This document shows positions 1 to 6,627 of a stretch of DNA of 12,857 bases, in pieces. The stretch comes from JAJUFS01 sp964599565 (lineage in GTDB: Bacteria > Pseudomonadota > Gammaproteobacteria > Natronospirales > JAJUFS01), in contig CAZRFE010000076.1 in NCBI GenBank assembly GCA_964599565.1, positions 1-12,857 of the forward strand, in the 5' to 3' direction. The notes below the pieces were generated by a model that was not told the origin of the DNA, ran no database searches, and saw only the letters and a list, made by a program, of their open reading frames with translations. The translations under genes were made by a program, and so were the position numbers. Within the stretch, counting starts at the first letter, position 1. Every line of letters begins with the position of its first letter.

Positions 1-209
1 GCAAGGTCGCGAAGCTGATGGATTTCGGCGCGTTCGTCACCATTCTGCCGGGCCGCGACGGTCTCGTGCACATCTCGCAGATTTCCGACGAGCGCGTCGA
101 GAAGGTCAGCGACAAGCTCAAGGAAGGCGACGTGATCAAGGTGAAGGTTCTTGAAGTCGACAAGCAGGGCCGCATCCGTTTGAGCATGAAGGCGGTCGAC
201 GCTGCCTGA
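1..209 (+). CDS. pnp: Polyribonucleotide nucleotidyltransferase (PNPase), C-terminal fragment
   Basis: This is the last 69 or so codons of a gene that begins before the window; the frame starts at base 3 and stops with TGA at 207-209. The peptide is an S1 RNA-binding domain: KVAKLMDFGAFV, then DGLVHISQI, a GDVIKVKVLEVD strand and RIRLSMKA at the end. PNPase is the phosphorolytic 3'-5' exoribonuclease of the RNA degradosome, and its S1 domain sits at the C-terminus. The KVAKLMDFGAFV start and the position of the stop soon after RLSMKA fit PNPase better than ribosomal protein S1, which has several tandem S1 repeats. The KH and two RNase PH-like domains should lie upstream and are not visible. 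A strong terminator follows directly. Other single-S1 proteins are possible but less likely. Confidence 0.85.
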   Translation, partial: KVAKLMDFGAFVTILPGRDGLVHISQISDERVEKVSDKLKEGDVIKVKVLEVDKQGRIRLSMKAVDAA

Positions 210-229
210 TCGTTCATCGACAGTCCAGG

Positions 230-261
230 AAAAAGCCGGCCATCGCGCCGGCTTTTTTTTT
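230..261 (+). terminator. Rho-independent terminator after pnp
   Basis: The inverted repeat GCCGGC (235-240) and GCCGGC (247-252) encloses a 6-base loop and is followed by nine Ts (253-261). Five As at 230-234 can extend the stem by pairing with the first Ts, so it may act weakly in both directions. It lies 20 bases after the pnp stop and closes that transcription unit before the patatin gene. Confidence 0.92.
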
Positions 262-293
262 CCTGTGCACAGGGAGCCGGGGAATGCGTTGTC

Positions 294-299
294 TATACT
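294..299 (+). promoter_or_regulatory. Candidate -10 box for the patatin gene
   Basis: TATACT matches five of six bases of the sigma-70 -10 consensus and lies 28 bases before the chosen ATG, between the pnp terminator and a strong Shine-Dalgarno sequence. No convincing -35 hexamer is seen 16-18 bases upstream, so the call rests on position and one hexamer. A terminator upstream means a promoter is needed somewhere in 262-310. Confidence 0.35.
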
Positions 300-321
300 C
301 GGACGCGAAAGGAGGGTGATC

Positions 322-2669
322 ATGCGCTGCGCGTCGCGCCTTGTCTTGCTGCTGGCTGTACTGCCGTTGTTCTCCGTCGCCATCGCCGGTGAGGCGCCGG
401 CTGTTGCCCGCGATGCAAAGGTGGGACTTGTCCTTGGCGGCGGCGGTGCGCGCGGTGCCGCGCATATTGGCGTGCTGAAATACCTCGAGGAAAACAGGAT
501 TCCGGTCGATTTCATCGCGGGCACGAGCGTCGGCGCGATCATCGGCGGGCTTTATGCCAGCGGCATGAGCGCGGCGGAGATTGAAGCGCTGGTGGTTTCG
601 CTCGACTGGCACCAGATGTTCAGCGACGGCGCGCTCCCCGGCGAACTCGGCATTCGCCGCAAGCTGCAGCGTTACCGTTATCTCGTGGATTTCGATGCCG
701 GCGTGCAGGACGGCGAACTCGTGTTCTCCACGGGATTCATCCAGGGCCAGCGCATGATGCTCATGCTCCGGGAGAACGCGCTGCCGGTGCGTCACATCGA
801 AGACTTCGATGCACTGCCTACGCCGCTCCGCGCCGTTGCGACCGACCTCGAGACCGCGCGAGCGGTCGTGTTCGATCGCGGCGATCTCGTGCGTGCCATT
901 CGCGCATCCATGTCCGTGCCGGGTGTCTACAGCCCCATCGAGCAGGACGGTGCGTGGCTGGTTGACGGCGGGCTGGTGCAGAACCTGCCGGTCCCCGCCG
1001 CACTTGCGGCGGACATGGACGTTCTCATCGCGGTGGATGTCGCCACACCCTTGCGCGCGTTCGAGCAGCTCGACTCGCCGTTCGCCGTGACCTCGCAGGT
1101 CATCGACGGCGTCATGCTCAACCAGAGCCGGGAAATGCGCGAGCATCTGCGCGCGCAGGACATACTGGTAGCACCCAAGATGGAGGAATTCGGCGCCGCT
1201 GCATTTGATGACATTCCCGCCATCATCGCGCGCGGTTATGCGCATGCGGCGGTGAAGGCGGATCAACTGCAAGAATACGCCGTGGGCGAGGCGGAGTACG
1301 CGGCGTGGCGACAGGCACGGCAAGTTCGCCGCCGTGCGCTGCCGCGGATCGTGCGTATCGATGTGGACAGCGACGAGCGCGTCGGGAAACTCGTTCGCGC
1401 ACGGCTTTCGCAGCAGATCGGCGCAACCCTGGATGTGGCCGAGCTGAATGAAAACCTCGCGGAGATATACGGCCTCGGCATCTTCGAAACCGTCACGTAC
1501 GACGTGCGCGATGCGGATGNNNNNNNNNNNNNNNNNNNNNNNNNNNNNNNNNNNNNNNNNNNNNNNNNNNNNNNNNNNNNNNNNNNNNNNNNNNNNNNNN
1601 NNNNNNNNNNNNNNNNNNNGATGGCGATGGCGAAACACTGCATGTGCGCACGGAATCCAAGGGAACGGGTCCTTTGCGATTCGAAACGGGCTTCGAGCTG
1701 CAGGAAACATTTTCCGGAAGCACCGCGTTCCAGCTTCGCGCGGCACTGAACCAGGCAGACATCAACCCGCTGGGAGCGGAATGGCGCACGGAACTGGGGC
1801 TTGGTACCGCAACCGGAATCAGCACGGAGTTTTACCAGCCGCTGACGTATTCAGGACGGCTGTTCGCGGCCGCCAATTACACGTATGCAATCGGCGAACT
1901 TTCGGTTCGCGACGATGCCGGCGTCCTGAACGATTTTCGCTTGCGCGAGAACGTTGCGGGGTTCGACATCGGCGTGAACTTTTCGCACGCCAGCGCGGCA
2001 CGGCTCGGCGTGCGATACGGCAGGGAAGACATCCTGCTCCGGCAAGGCGATGTCGCCACATTCGATGATCCTGCGTTCGACGTTGGCGACGTCGTCTTCC
2101 AGTACCACCATGATTCAATGAACTCGTTCAGCTTTCCATCGGACGGGCTGCGCATCGATCTGCGCTTCGAAGCGGCGAAAGAGGAACTCGGTGCGTCCGA
2201 CGATGGCGAGTACGCGGGTCTTGACGTACTGGCCGCGTTTGGCGACGGGCAGGACAACTTTCTCGTCGGCGGTACGTTTGAAAGCGTCCTGAGCGGCGAG
2301 CGCTTTCTTTCGCAAGGCGTTGCGCTCGGTGGCGTGACGCGGCTTTCCGGGTTCGAGCGCGATGAACTGGTCGGCAAGCACGCGGGACTCCTGCGCGCCG
2401 TCTACTTCCGTTATCTCGGCAGCGATCCGGAGAATTTCATCGACGTGCCGCTTTATGCCGGTGTGACTGCGGAAGCCGGCAATGTCTGGGAAAATTCCGG
2501 CGACGCATCGTTGGACGATCTCATCTACGGCGCGAGCGCGTTCATCGCGTTCGATACCTTCATCGGACCGATCGGGCTTGCATACGGCACGAACACGGAA
2601 GGTCACGATGCGTTCTATCTCAGCATCGGCACCATCAACGGACCGTCATTCAGGCAGTTTCGGCGCTGA
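322..2669 (+). CDS. PlpD-like patatin phospholipase with POTRA and outer-membrane barrel (type Vd autotransporter), interrupted by an assembly gap
   Basis: The start at 322 is set by AAAGGAGG at 308-315, 6 bases upstream; a GTG 19 codons earlier adds residues before the signal peptide and lacks this site. Residues 1-22 form a Sec signal peptide (hydrophobic LVLLLAVLPLF, then AIA before Gly23). A patatin domain follows: oxyanion loop GGGGARG (39-45), nucleophile Ser69 in GTSVG, and Asp215 in DGG, the Ser-Asp dyad of this family. From about residue 346, RIVRIDVD through GIFETVTYDV looks like a POTRA domain, cut by Ns at 1520-1619. After the gap, reading from 1620 in a different frame, 349 residues resemble the Bac_surface_Ag/Omp85-type barrel (LNPLG-like and GAEWR patterns, closing with AFYLSIG near the C-terminus). 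This order matches PlpD of Pseudomonas and FplA of Fusobacterium, which place a lipolytic domain outside the outer membrane. Substrate and secretion are inferred. The frame change most likely reflects an unknown gap length, not a real frameshift. Confidence 0.88.
1520..1619. other. Assembly gap of exactly 100 Ns
   Basis: One hundred consecutive Ns is a common scaffolder placeholder for a gap of unknown length. It falls at the end of the POTRA region of the patatin/barrel gene. The reading frame differs on its two sides, and the contig ends share GATG (1516-1519 and 1620-1623), so the true missing sequence could be very short or absent. Confidence 0.97.
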
Positions 2670-3657
2670 GTACACGACGGTGCGCCGCGTTCTGAAGCGG
2701 CAGGTGAGCGTGAAGGTGCGCAAGGATGCGTGTCTCCAGCCAGTATTCAGGCCGCCACGGCCAGCGTCCCGCAACGAAACCGACGTGACCGCCACACTCG
2801 CTGATCTCCACGTTCACCTGCGGTGACACTTCGTCATCGCGCGGCGCGGTATCCGGTGTCATGAAAGGATCGTCAACGGCATGGATGACAAGCGTCGGGG
2901 TGGTGATGTAACGCAGGAACTGTGCGCTGCTTGATCGCGCGTAGTAATCGTCCGCATCCTTGAAACCATGCAATGGTGCGGTAAGCGCGTCGTCGAAATC
3001 GCGGAACGTCCGCAGCTTCTCGAACGCTGGTTCATGTCCTGCGGCGCGAATGAGATGCAGCTTGCGACGTGCGGTCTGCAGCATGCGTTTCATCAGGTGC
3101 GCCTGGTAGATGCGTGCCACGCCGCGATTGATCGCAGCGGAACATTGTTCGAGACGAAAGGGAACGGAAACGGCGATCGCGGTTTCGAGTACGTGTGTTG
3201 CGGAATTCTCACCCAGCCATTTGAGAAGCGCATTGCCGCCAAGCGAGTAACCGATCGCTGCAACGCGCACACCGGGTTCGCGTTCACGCAGCCGATGCAC
3301 GAAATGGTCGAAGTCCGCCGTATGCCCCGAATGGTATCCGCTCGCCCTTCGGTTCATTTCCCCCGAACAGCCGCGGAAGTGCAGCAGCACGCCGCGGTAG
3401 CCGGCATCGTGCAGCCGCTTCAGCATCCATGCCGCGTAGCGTGAGCGCACGGATCCTTCGAGGCCGTGCAGCAGGATGACGATGGGCCCGTCGGTGCGCG
3501 CGGTCCAGTCGGCATCAACGAAGTCGCCGTCGGGAAGTTCGATGCGTTCGCGCCGGATTTCCTGCCGCGGCAACGGGCGGAACGTGTTGGGAACGATGGT
3601 CTGCAGGTGGCGATTGCGCAGCCACCACGCGGGAGAAAAACGCGATGTCGTGATCAC
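2650..3657 (-). CDS. yheT: YheT-family alpha/beta hydrolase
   Basis: This 335-residue protein starts with GTG at 3657. An in-frame TAA at 3691-3693 and no other start codon in between make GTG the only upstream choice; the ribosome site is weak. It shows the family N-terminus with WWLRNRHLQT (11-20), the oxyanion-side HGLEGS (64-69), nucleophile Ser138 in GYSLGGN, an acid at Asp262/263 in VDDPF, and His291 in GGHVGF. E. coli YheT is about the same length. The family is predicted to be cytoplasmic carboxylesterases, and the physiological substrate is not known. It is the last gene of the minus-strand cluster, 45 bases after phaR. Its 3' end overlaps the 3' end of the convergent patatin gene by 20 bases, with no terminator visible. 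A link to polymer or lipid turnover through phaR is only suggested by position. Confidence 0.88.
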   Translation of the reverse strand: MITTSRFSPAWWLRNRHLQTIVPNTFRPLPRQEIRRERIELPDGDFVDADWTARTDGPIVILLHGLEGSVRSRYAAWMLKRLHDAGYRGVLLHFRGCSGEMNRRASGYHSGHTADFDHFVHRLREREPGVRVAAIGYSLGGNALLKWLGENSATHVLETAIAVSVPFRLEQCSAAINRGVARIYQAHLMKRMLQTARRKLHLIRAAGHEPAFEKLRTFRDFDDALTAPLHGFKDADDYYARSSSAQFLRYITTPTLVIHAVDDPFMTPDTAPRDDEVSPQVNVEISECGGHVGFVAGRWPWRPEYWLETRILAHLHAHLPLQNAAHRRVLSAETA

Positions 3658-3689
3658 GAGCCTGTATCGGGAAGGTGGAACGGCCCGCG

Positions 3690-3718
3690 ATTATACCTGT
3701 CTTCAGCCAGGCCCCGAA
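3690..3718 (-). promoter_or_regulatory. Candidate sigma-70 promoter for yheT
   Basis: On the minus strand a perfect TATAAT (3690-3695) lies 32 bases before the yheT GTG, in the phaR-yheT gap. With a 17-base spacer the -35 position holds TTCGGG (3713-3718), a poor match, and it lies inside the end of phaR. The exact -10 and its position make this plausible; the weak -35 keeps it tentative. Confidence 0.4.
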
Positions 3719-4047
3719 CCCGCGGAACGATCATTCTCCGACAACGCATCGAGCAGCTGGCGATTCAGCGTCTCGGTGTGACCGTTTCCGTTCTGGCGGC
3801 CATAGCGGCGGATCAGCGCGGAAAGCAGATCCGCAGACAGCAGTCCGTCACCGCGGCTTTCGAGTTCGCCGATGACCTGCAGCAACACCTGCGTTGTGAT
3901 GTCGGATTGCGTCTTGCGTTCGATGACCTGGAACGGAATGCCTTCCTGCACCAGTTGACGGATTTCGCCGAGCGTTATGTAGCGGCTCTCCTCCGTATCG
4001 TACAGGCGCCGGTTCGGATACTTCTTGATGATGCGGGATTCGCGCAT
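3703..4047 (-). CDS. phaR: Polyhydroxyalkanoate synthesis regulator PhaR (PHB/PHA accumulation regulator)
   Basis: A small protein of 114 residues. The N-terminal motif KKYPNRRLYD (8-17), then a TLGEIRQLV helix, an ERKTQSDIT segment and TQVLLQVIGELE, is the signature of the PhaR N-terminal DNA-binding domain. PhaR proteins repress phasin and their own genes and bind PHA granules, so that polymer accumulation releases repression. The C-terminal tail (about residues 70-114) is short and polar; many betaproteobacterial PhaR proteins have longer tails. The ATG at 4047 has GGAG (4056-4059) 8 bases upstream. No PHA synthase, phasin or thiolase gene lies in this window, so the gene is away from the pathway genes here. 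The family is clear; the target is inferred. Confidence 0.9.
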   Translation of the reverse strand: MRESRIIKKYPNRRLYDTEESRYITLGEIRQLVQEGIPFQVIERKTQSDITTQVLLQVIGELESRGDGLLSADLLSALIRRYGRQNGNGHTETLNRQLLDALSENDRSAGSGPG

Positions 4048-4150
4048 ATGAGATGCTCCGGGGCCCCACTGCTACGCAGGGATGTGAATTCAGACTCCGG
4101 ATTATTGTGGGAGTTCCGAAGCCCTGACTCAAGCCGGTATCCACCCCTAG
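4048..4150 (-). other. phaR upstream region without a recognisable gene
   Basis: About 100 bases separate the gluQ stop from phaR. The stretch holds the phaR ribosome site, an AT-richer patch near 4090-4100 (ACAATAAT on the minus strand) that could be part of a promoter but has no well-spaced -35, and half of the 20-bp palindrome at its gluQ end. No RNA gene or terminator with a T tract is visible. A short genome-specific intergenic repeat cannot be excluded from one copy. Confidence 0.4.
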
Positions 4151-4169
4151 TCAATTCCCGGGAATTGAC
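4150..4169. repeat. 20-bp perfect palindrome over the gluQ stop codon
   Basis: GTCAATTCCC is followed at once by its exact reverse complement GGGAATTGAC, with no loop. The gluQ stop (4151-4153) and the last codons lie inside it. There is no T tract on either side, so a rho-independent terminator is unlikely. The form suits a dimeric DNA-binding protein, but no regulator can be named from the sequence. Confidence 0.8.
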
Positions 4170-5074
4170 AGCCGATTCAGTCCGTGAATGTGCTCCGGCA
4201 TCCAGTGTTTCACTGCCCATTCCCATATTTTCGCCACTTCCGCATGTTCAAGACCGGAAGGCGGCGACTGTTGCAGCAGTCGAAGCGCGGTGACGAGCAT
4301 CGCTGCGGGCGTGCCGGCATCCACCGGCAGGCTGCGCGACTGCTTGGAGAGCTTCGCGCCGCTTTCATCGAGAAGCAGCGGAATGTGCAGATATCCGGGT
4401 GTCGGCAGCCGGAGCTGACGCTGCAGCAGGAGCTGTCGCGGTGTCGATGACAGAAGATCGGCGCCGCGAACGACATCCGTCACGCCTTGCCAGTGATCAT
4501 CCACGATGACCGCGAGCTGGTAAGCCACAGGCCCGTCGGCGCGACGGACGATGAAATCGCCGACGTCTTCCGCAACCTGCTGGCAGACGCGACCCTGCAG
4601 GCGATCATCAAAACACACGCGCTCCTGCGGCACGCGGAAACGTATCGCGCGTTCCGGTCTTCCGCGAAGTCCGTTGCGACAGGTTCCCGGGTAAACAGGA
4701 CCTTCCGGTCCGATGCGCGTGGCAAGACTCGCAACATCCGCACGGCTGCAGGCGCAGGGATAGGCATCCCCGCCACCAACCAGCGTTTCCAGCGCGGCGA
4801 TGTAGGCGTCGTGCCGCGTGGACTGGTACAGCACCTCGCCGTGCCATTCGAACCCGCAGCGTTCGAGCGTGCGGAGAATGCCGGCCGCGCTCCCGGGAAC
4901 CTCGCGCGGCGGGTCCAGGTCCTCGATGCGGACCAGCCATTCGCCGTCGCGGGTCTTCGCTTCAAGGTAACTGGCAACGGCGGCGACGAGGCTGCCCATG
5001 TGAAGCTCGCCCGTCGGCGAGGGCGCGAAGCGGCCGCGATAGATGGACGGGTTCTCGTCGGTGGATGGAGACAT
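4151..5074 (-). CDS. gluQ: Glutamyl-queuosine tRNA(Asp) synthetase
   Basis: A 307-residue protein related to the catalytic half of glutamyl-tRNA synthetase but without an anticodon-binding domain. GluQ-RS activates glutamate and attaches it to the queuosine base at position 34 of tRNA-Asp, not to the tRNA 3' end. Visible features: GRFAPSPTGELHMGS, with the HIGH-type motif at 25-28; IEDLDPPR (50-57); zinc ligands Cys107, Cys109, Tyr128 and Cys132; and a KMSKS-like KLSKQ beginning at Lys241. The Cys109-Tyr128 interval is several residues longer than in E. coli. The ATG at 5074 has no clear Shine-Dalgarno sequence, but it is the only start that keeps the N-terminal motif. It follows dksA, as in many gammaproteobacteria, with a terminator in between. 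A 20-bp palindrome covers its stop codon. Confidence 0.94.
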   Translation of the reverse strand: MSPSTDENPSIYRGRFAPSPTGELHMGSLVAAVASYLEAKTRDGEWLVRIEDLDPPREVPGSAAGILRTLERCGFEWHGEVLYQSTRHDAYIAALETLVGGGDAYPCACSRADVASLATRIGPEGPVYPGTCRNGLRGRPERAIRFRVPQERVCFDDRLQGRVCQQVAEDVGDFIVRRADGPVAYQLAVIVDDHWQGVTDVVRGADLLSSTPRQLLLQRQLRLPTPGYLHIPLLLDESGAKLSKQSRSLPVDAGTPAAMLVTALRLLQQSPPSGLEHAEVAKIWEWAVKHWMPEHIHGLNRLSIPGN

Positions 5075-5090
5075 GGATGCGGCGGACTGC

Positions 5091-5120
5091 GGAAATGAAA
5101 CGGGGCGCCTCGCGCCCCGT
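5091..5120 (-). terminator. Rho-independent terminator between dksA and gluQ
   Basis: The stem CGGGGCGC (5101-5108) pairs with GCGCCCCG (5112-5119) around a 3-base loop, extended by A5100-T5120. Read on the minus strand, the tail is TTTCATTT. It starts 13 bases after the dksA stop and ends 16 bases before the gluQ ATG. In Shigella a terminator at the same place is known to limit gluQ expression from dksA transcription. Confidence 0.8.
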
Positions 5121-5132
5121 GAAGAAATTCGA

Positions 5133-5777
5133 TCAGCTCATCATCTGCTTTTCGCGGATCTCATCCAGTGTCTTGCAGTCGATGCACTGCGAGGCGGTCG
5201 GCCGCGCTTCGAGTCGGCGTACGCCGATTTCCACGCCGCAGGTTTCACAGTAACCGTAATCGTCGGCATCGATGTCGCTGAGCGATTCGTCGATCTTCTT
5301 GATCAGCTTGCGCTCGCGATCGCGGGTCCGAAGCTCGAGGCTGAACTCCGATTCCTGCGTTGCGCGGTCGTTCGGGTCGGGGAAATTCGCCGCCTCGTCC
5401 TGCATGTGATGCACGGTGCGGTCGACTTCCTCCATGAGCTCGCGTTTCCAGGCCCGCAGGATGTTCCGGAAATGCTGCTTCATCGGCTCGCCCATGTACG
5501 CTTCGCCCTTGCCGGGCTGGTACGGGGTGAACCCGAGGTTCTCGGCCGCCGCGCCGTTGCCCACAGCCAGCGCCTTGGGCTTCGCGGCCGGTTTCTTCGC
5601 GGCGGTTTTCTGGACCTTCTTCACGGGAGCCGCGGCACGGGCGGGCGTGGTTTTCCGGCTTGCTGCCTTCTTCACAGCCGCCGGCTTCTTCGCCGCGGCC
5701 TTCTTGCTCACCGCTTTCTTGGCGGTGCCGGCCTTCGCAGCGGAAGTCTTCGCTGCGGCCTTCTTCTTTGCTGGCAT
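5133..5777 (-). CDS. dksA: RNA polymerase-binding transcription factor DksA with a Lys/Ala-rich N-terminal extension
   Basis: DksA enters the RNA polymerase secondary channel and, with ppGpp, represses rRNA promoters and activates amino-acid promoters. The start at 5777 has GGAGAG (5786-5791) 8 bases upstream; an ATG 8 codons earlier has none. The protein has 214 residues against 151 in E. coli. Residues 1-70 are a low-complexity tail of Lys, Ala and Pro. From residue 83 the core follows E. coli closely: the coiled-coil tip has Asp134 and Asp137 in DPNDRA, then FSLELRTRDRERKLIKKI, and a four-cysteine zinc finger at Cys177, Cys180, Cys198 and Cys201, ending KTLDEIREKQM. All known key residues are present, so it should be functional. 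Similar basic extensions occur on DksA of Xanthomonas-type bacteria; nucleic-acid binding by the tail is a guess. It has its own promoter and terminator. Confidence 0.96.
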   Translation of the reverse strand: MPAKKKAAAKTSAAKAGTAKKAVSKKAAAKKPAAVKKAASRKTTPARAAAPVKKVQKTAAKKPAAKPKALAVGNGAAAENLGFTPYQPGKGEAYMGEPMKQHFRNILRAWKRELMEEVDRTVHHMQDEAANFPDPNDRATQESEFSLELRTRDRERKLIKKIDESLSDIDADDYGYCETCGVEIGVRRLEARPTASQCIDCKTLDEIREKQMMS

Positions 5778-5815
5778 GAGATGCACTCTCCGCTCAACCA
5801 TCGAGAAAACGGGAG

Positions 5816-5844
5816 TTTATACGCGAATGACCAGCGACCCGCAA
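5816..5844 (-). promoter_or_regulatory. Sigma-70 promoter of dksA
   Basis: On the minus strand TTGCGG (5839-5844) and TATAAA (5816-5821) are separated by exactly 17 bases. The -10 matches five of six consensus bases. Transcription would start near 5809-5810, giving a leader of about 32 bases. The promoter fills the space between the cysZ stop and dksA. The discriminator CTCCCG is GC-rich, a property of promoters that ppGpp and DksA inhibit. Confidence 0.65.
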
Positions 5845-5850
5845 GGCAGG

Positions 5851-6627
5851 TCAGGACCGTATTGACGGGGCTTCGCCGGGCGGGGAGAGCCGTTCGCACC
5901 ACAGTGCCGTAGCACCGGCAACGGCCGCGGGCATGACGAGAAAATTCACGAACGGGATCAGCGTGGCGAGCGCTGCTGCAGCGCCGAAACCCATGCTGGC
6001 GCCGAGATTCTGGCGCAGCAATTGCCGTTCTGCAGCAAAACGGTACCCCTGGTTGGCGAGATGGAAGTCGGAATACTCGAGCGCCAGCATCCACGCGCCA
6101 AAGAGAAACCACAGCAAGGGCACGATCGCGTTCACCACGGGTATGAAGATGAGTGCCACGCTCAAAAGCGCGAGTGCCGCGGCCCGGCCGAGAAAATAGC
6201 CCAGCTTGCGGAATTCCTGCGCAATGTCCTCGAGCATCTGCTGCAACCGCGGTTTTGGCGCGGGGTCCGGGTTTTCCACGCCCAGGTGCCGTGCAACGCG
6301 TTCCGCAAGAAAGCCGTTGAAAGGCGCGCTGATGAGGTTTGCGAGCAGCGTGAACGTGTAGAAGACGAGCAGGGCGGCAAGAACCGCGAAGAGTATCCAT
6401 GCGAGCCAGGCAAGCCACGCCAGCCAGTCCGGCAGCTGCGGCGTCAGCGCGTCCATGAGCGCATCGAACCGGTCTCCGGCAAGCCAGACCAGGCCTGAGA
6501 AGACAACAAGGTTCACCAGCAGTGGAATGACGACGAACGGGCGGATCGCGGGCTCGCGCAACAGCGTGAAGCCGCGCAGCAACTGCTTCACGCCGCCCGC
6601 AACGCCTGTCACTGCAACGGATTCCAT
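5851..6627 (-). CDS. cysZ: CysZ-family sulfate permease (EI24 domain)
   Basis: A 258-residue inner-membrane protein. CysZ imports sulfate for cysteine synthesis, driven by proton uptake. The pattern follows E. coli CysZ: an N-terminal amphipathic segment, PAIRPFVVIPLLVN starting a hydrophobic segment (about 31-50), PDWLAWLAWLAW (66-77) leading into a long hydrophobic hairpin, the signature APFNGFLAE (from 101), a Pro-containing VALIFIPVVNAIVPLLWFL segment, WMLALEY, and NFLVMPAAVAGATALW near the end. The ATG at 6627 is chosen because it overlaps the queF stop as TAATG and gives the family's usual N-terminus; an ATG 11 codons earlier has no ribosome site. There is no independent Shine-Dalgarno sequence, so translation is probably coupled to queF. 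The stop lies beside the dksA promoter. No other sulfur-assimilation gene is nearby. Confidence 0.9.
   Translation of the reverse strand: MESVAVTGVAGGVKQLLRGFTLLREPAIRPFVVIPLLVNLVVFSGLVWLAGDRFDALMDALTPQLPDWLAWLAWLAWILFAVLAALLVFYTFTLLANLISAPFNGFLAERVARHLGVENPDPAPKPRLQQMLEDIAQEFRKLGYFLGRAAALALLSVALIFIPVVNAIVPLLWFLFGAWMLALEYSDFHLANQGYRFAAERQLLRQNLGASMGFGAAAALATLIPFVNFLVMPAAVAGATALWCERLSPPGEAPSIRS

Noticed and set aside
263..272. 10-bp palindrome CTGTGCACAG after the pnp terminator
   Set aside because: It is short enough to be chance and has no partner or known regulator match.
265..321. GTG start at 265 for the patatin gene
   Set aside because: It nearly touches the pnp terminator and adds 19 charged residues before a good signal peptide; the ATG at 322 has a strong ribosome site.
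214..1746. Minus-strand open frame spanning the patatin gene and the N gap
   Set aside because: It runs through undetermined bases and opposes a gene with clear catalytic motifs.
5043..5912. Plus-strand open frame of 289 codons over gluQ 5' end and dksA
   Set aside because: It is antisense to two firmly identified genes. Its Leu/Arg/Gly-rich product mirrors the Lys/Ala repeats of DksA and shows no domain.
6394..6424. WLAWLAWLAW repeat in CysZ
   Set aside because: E. coli CysZ has a similar Trp-rich stretch (PDWLQWLSYLLW) at the same place, so it is a family feature, not a repeat expansion of note.
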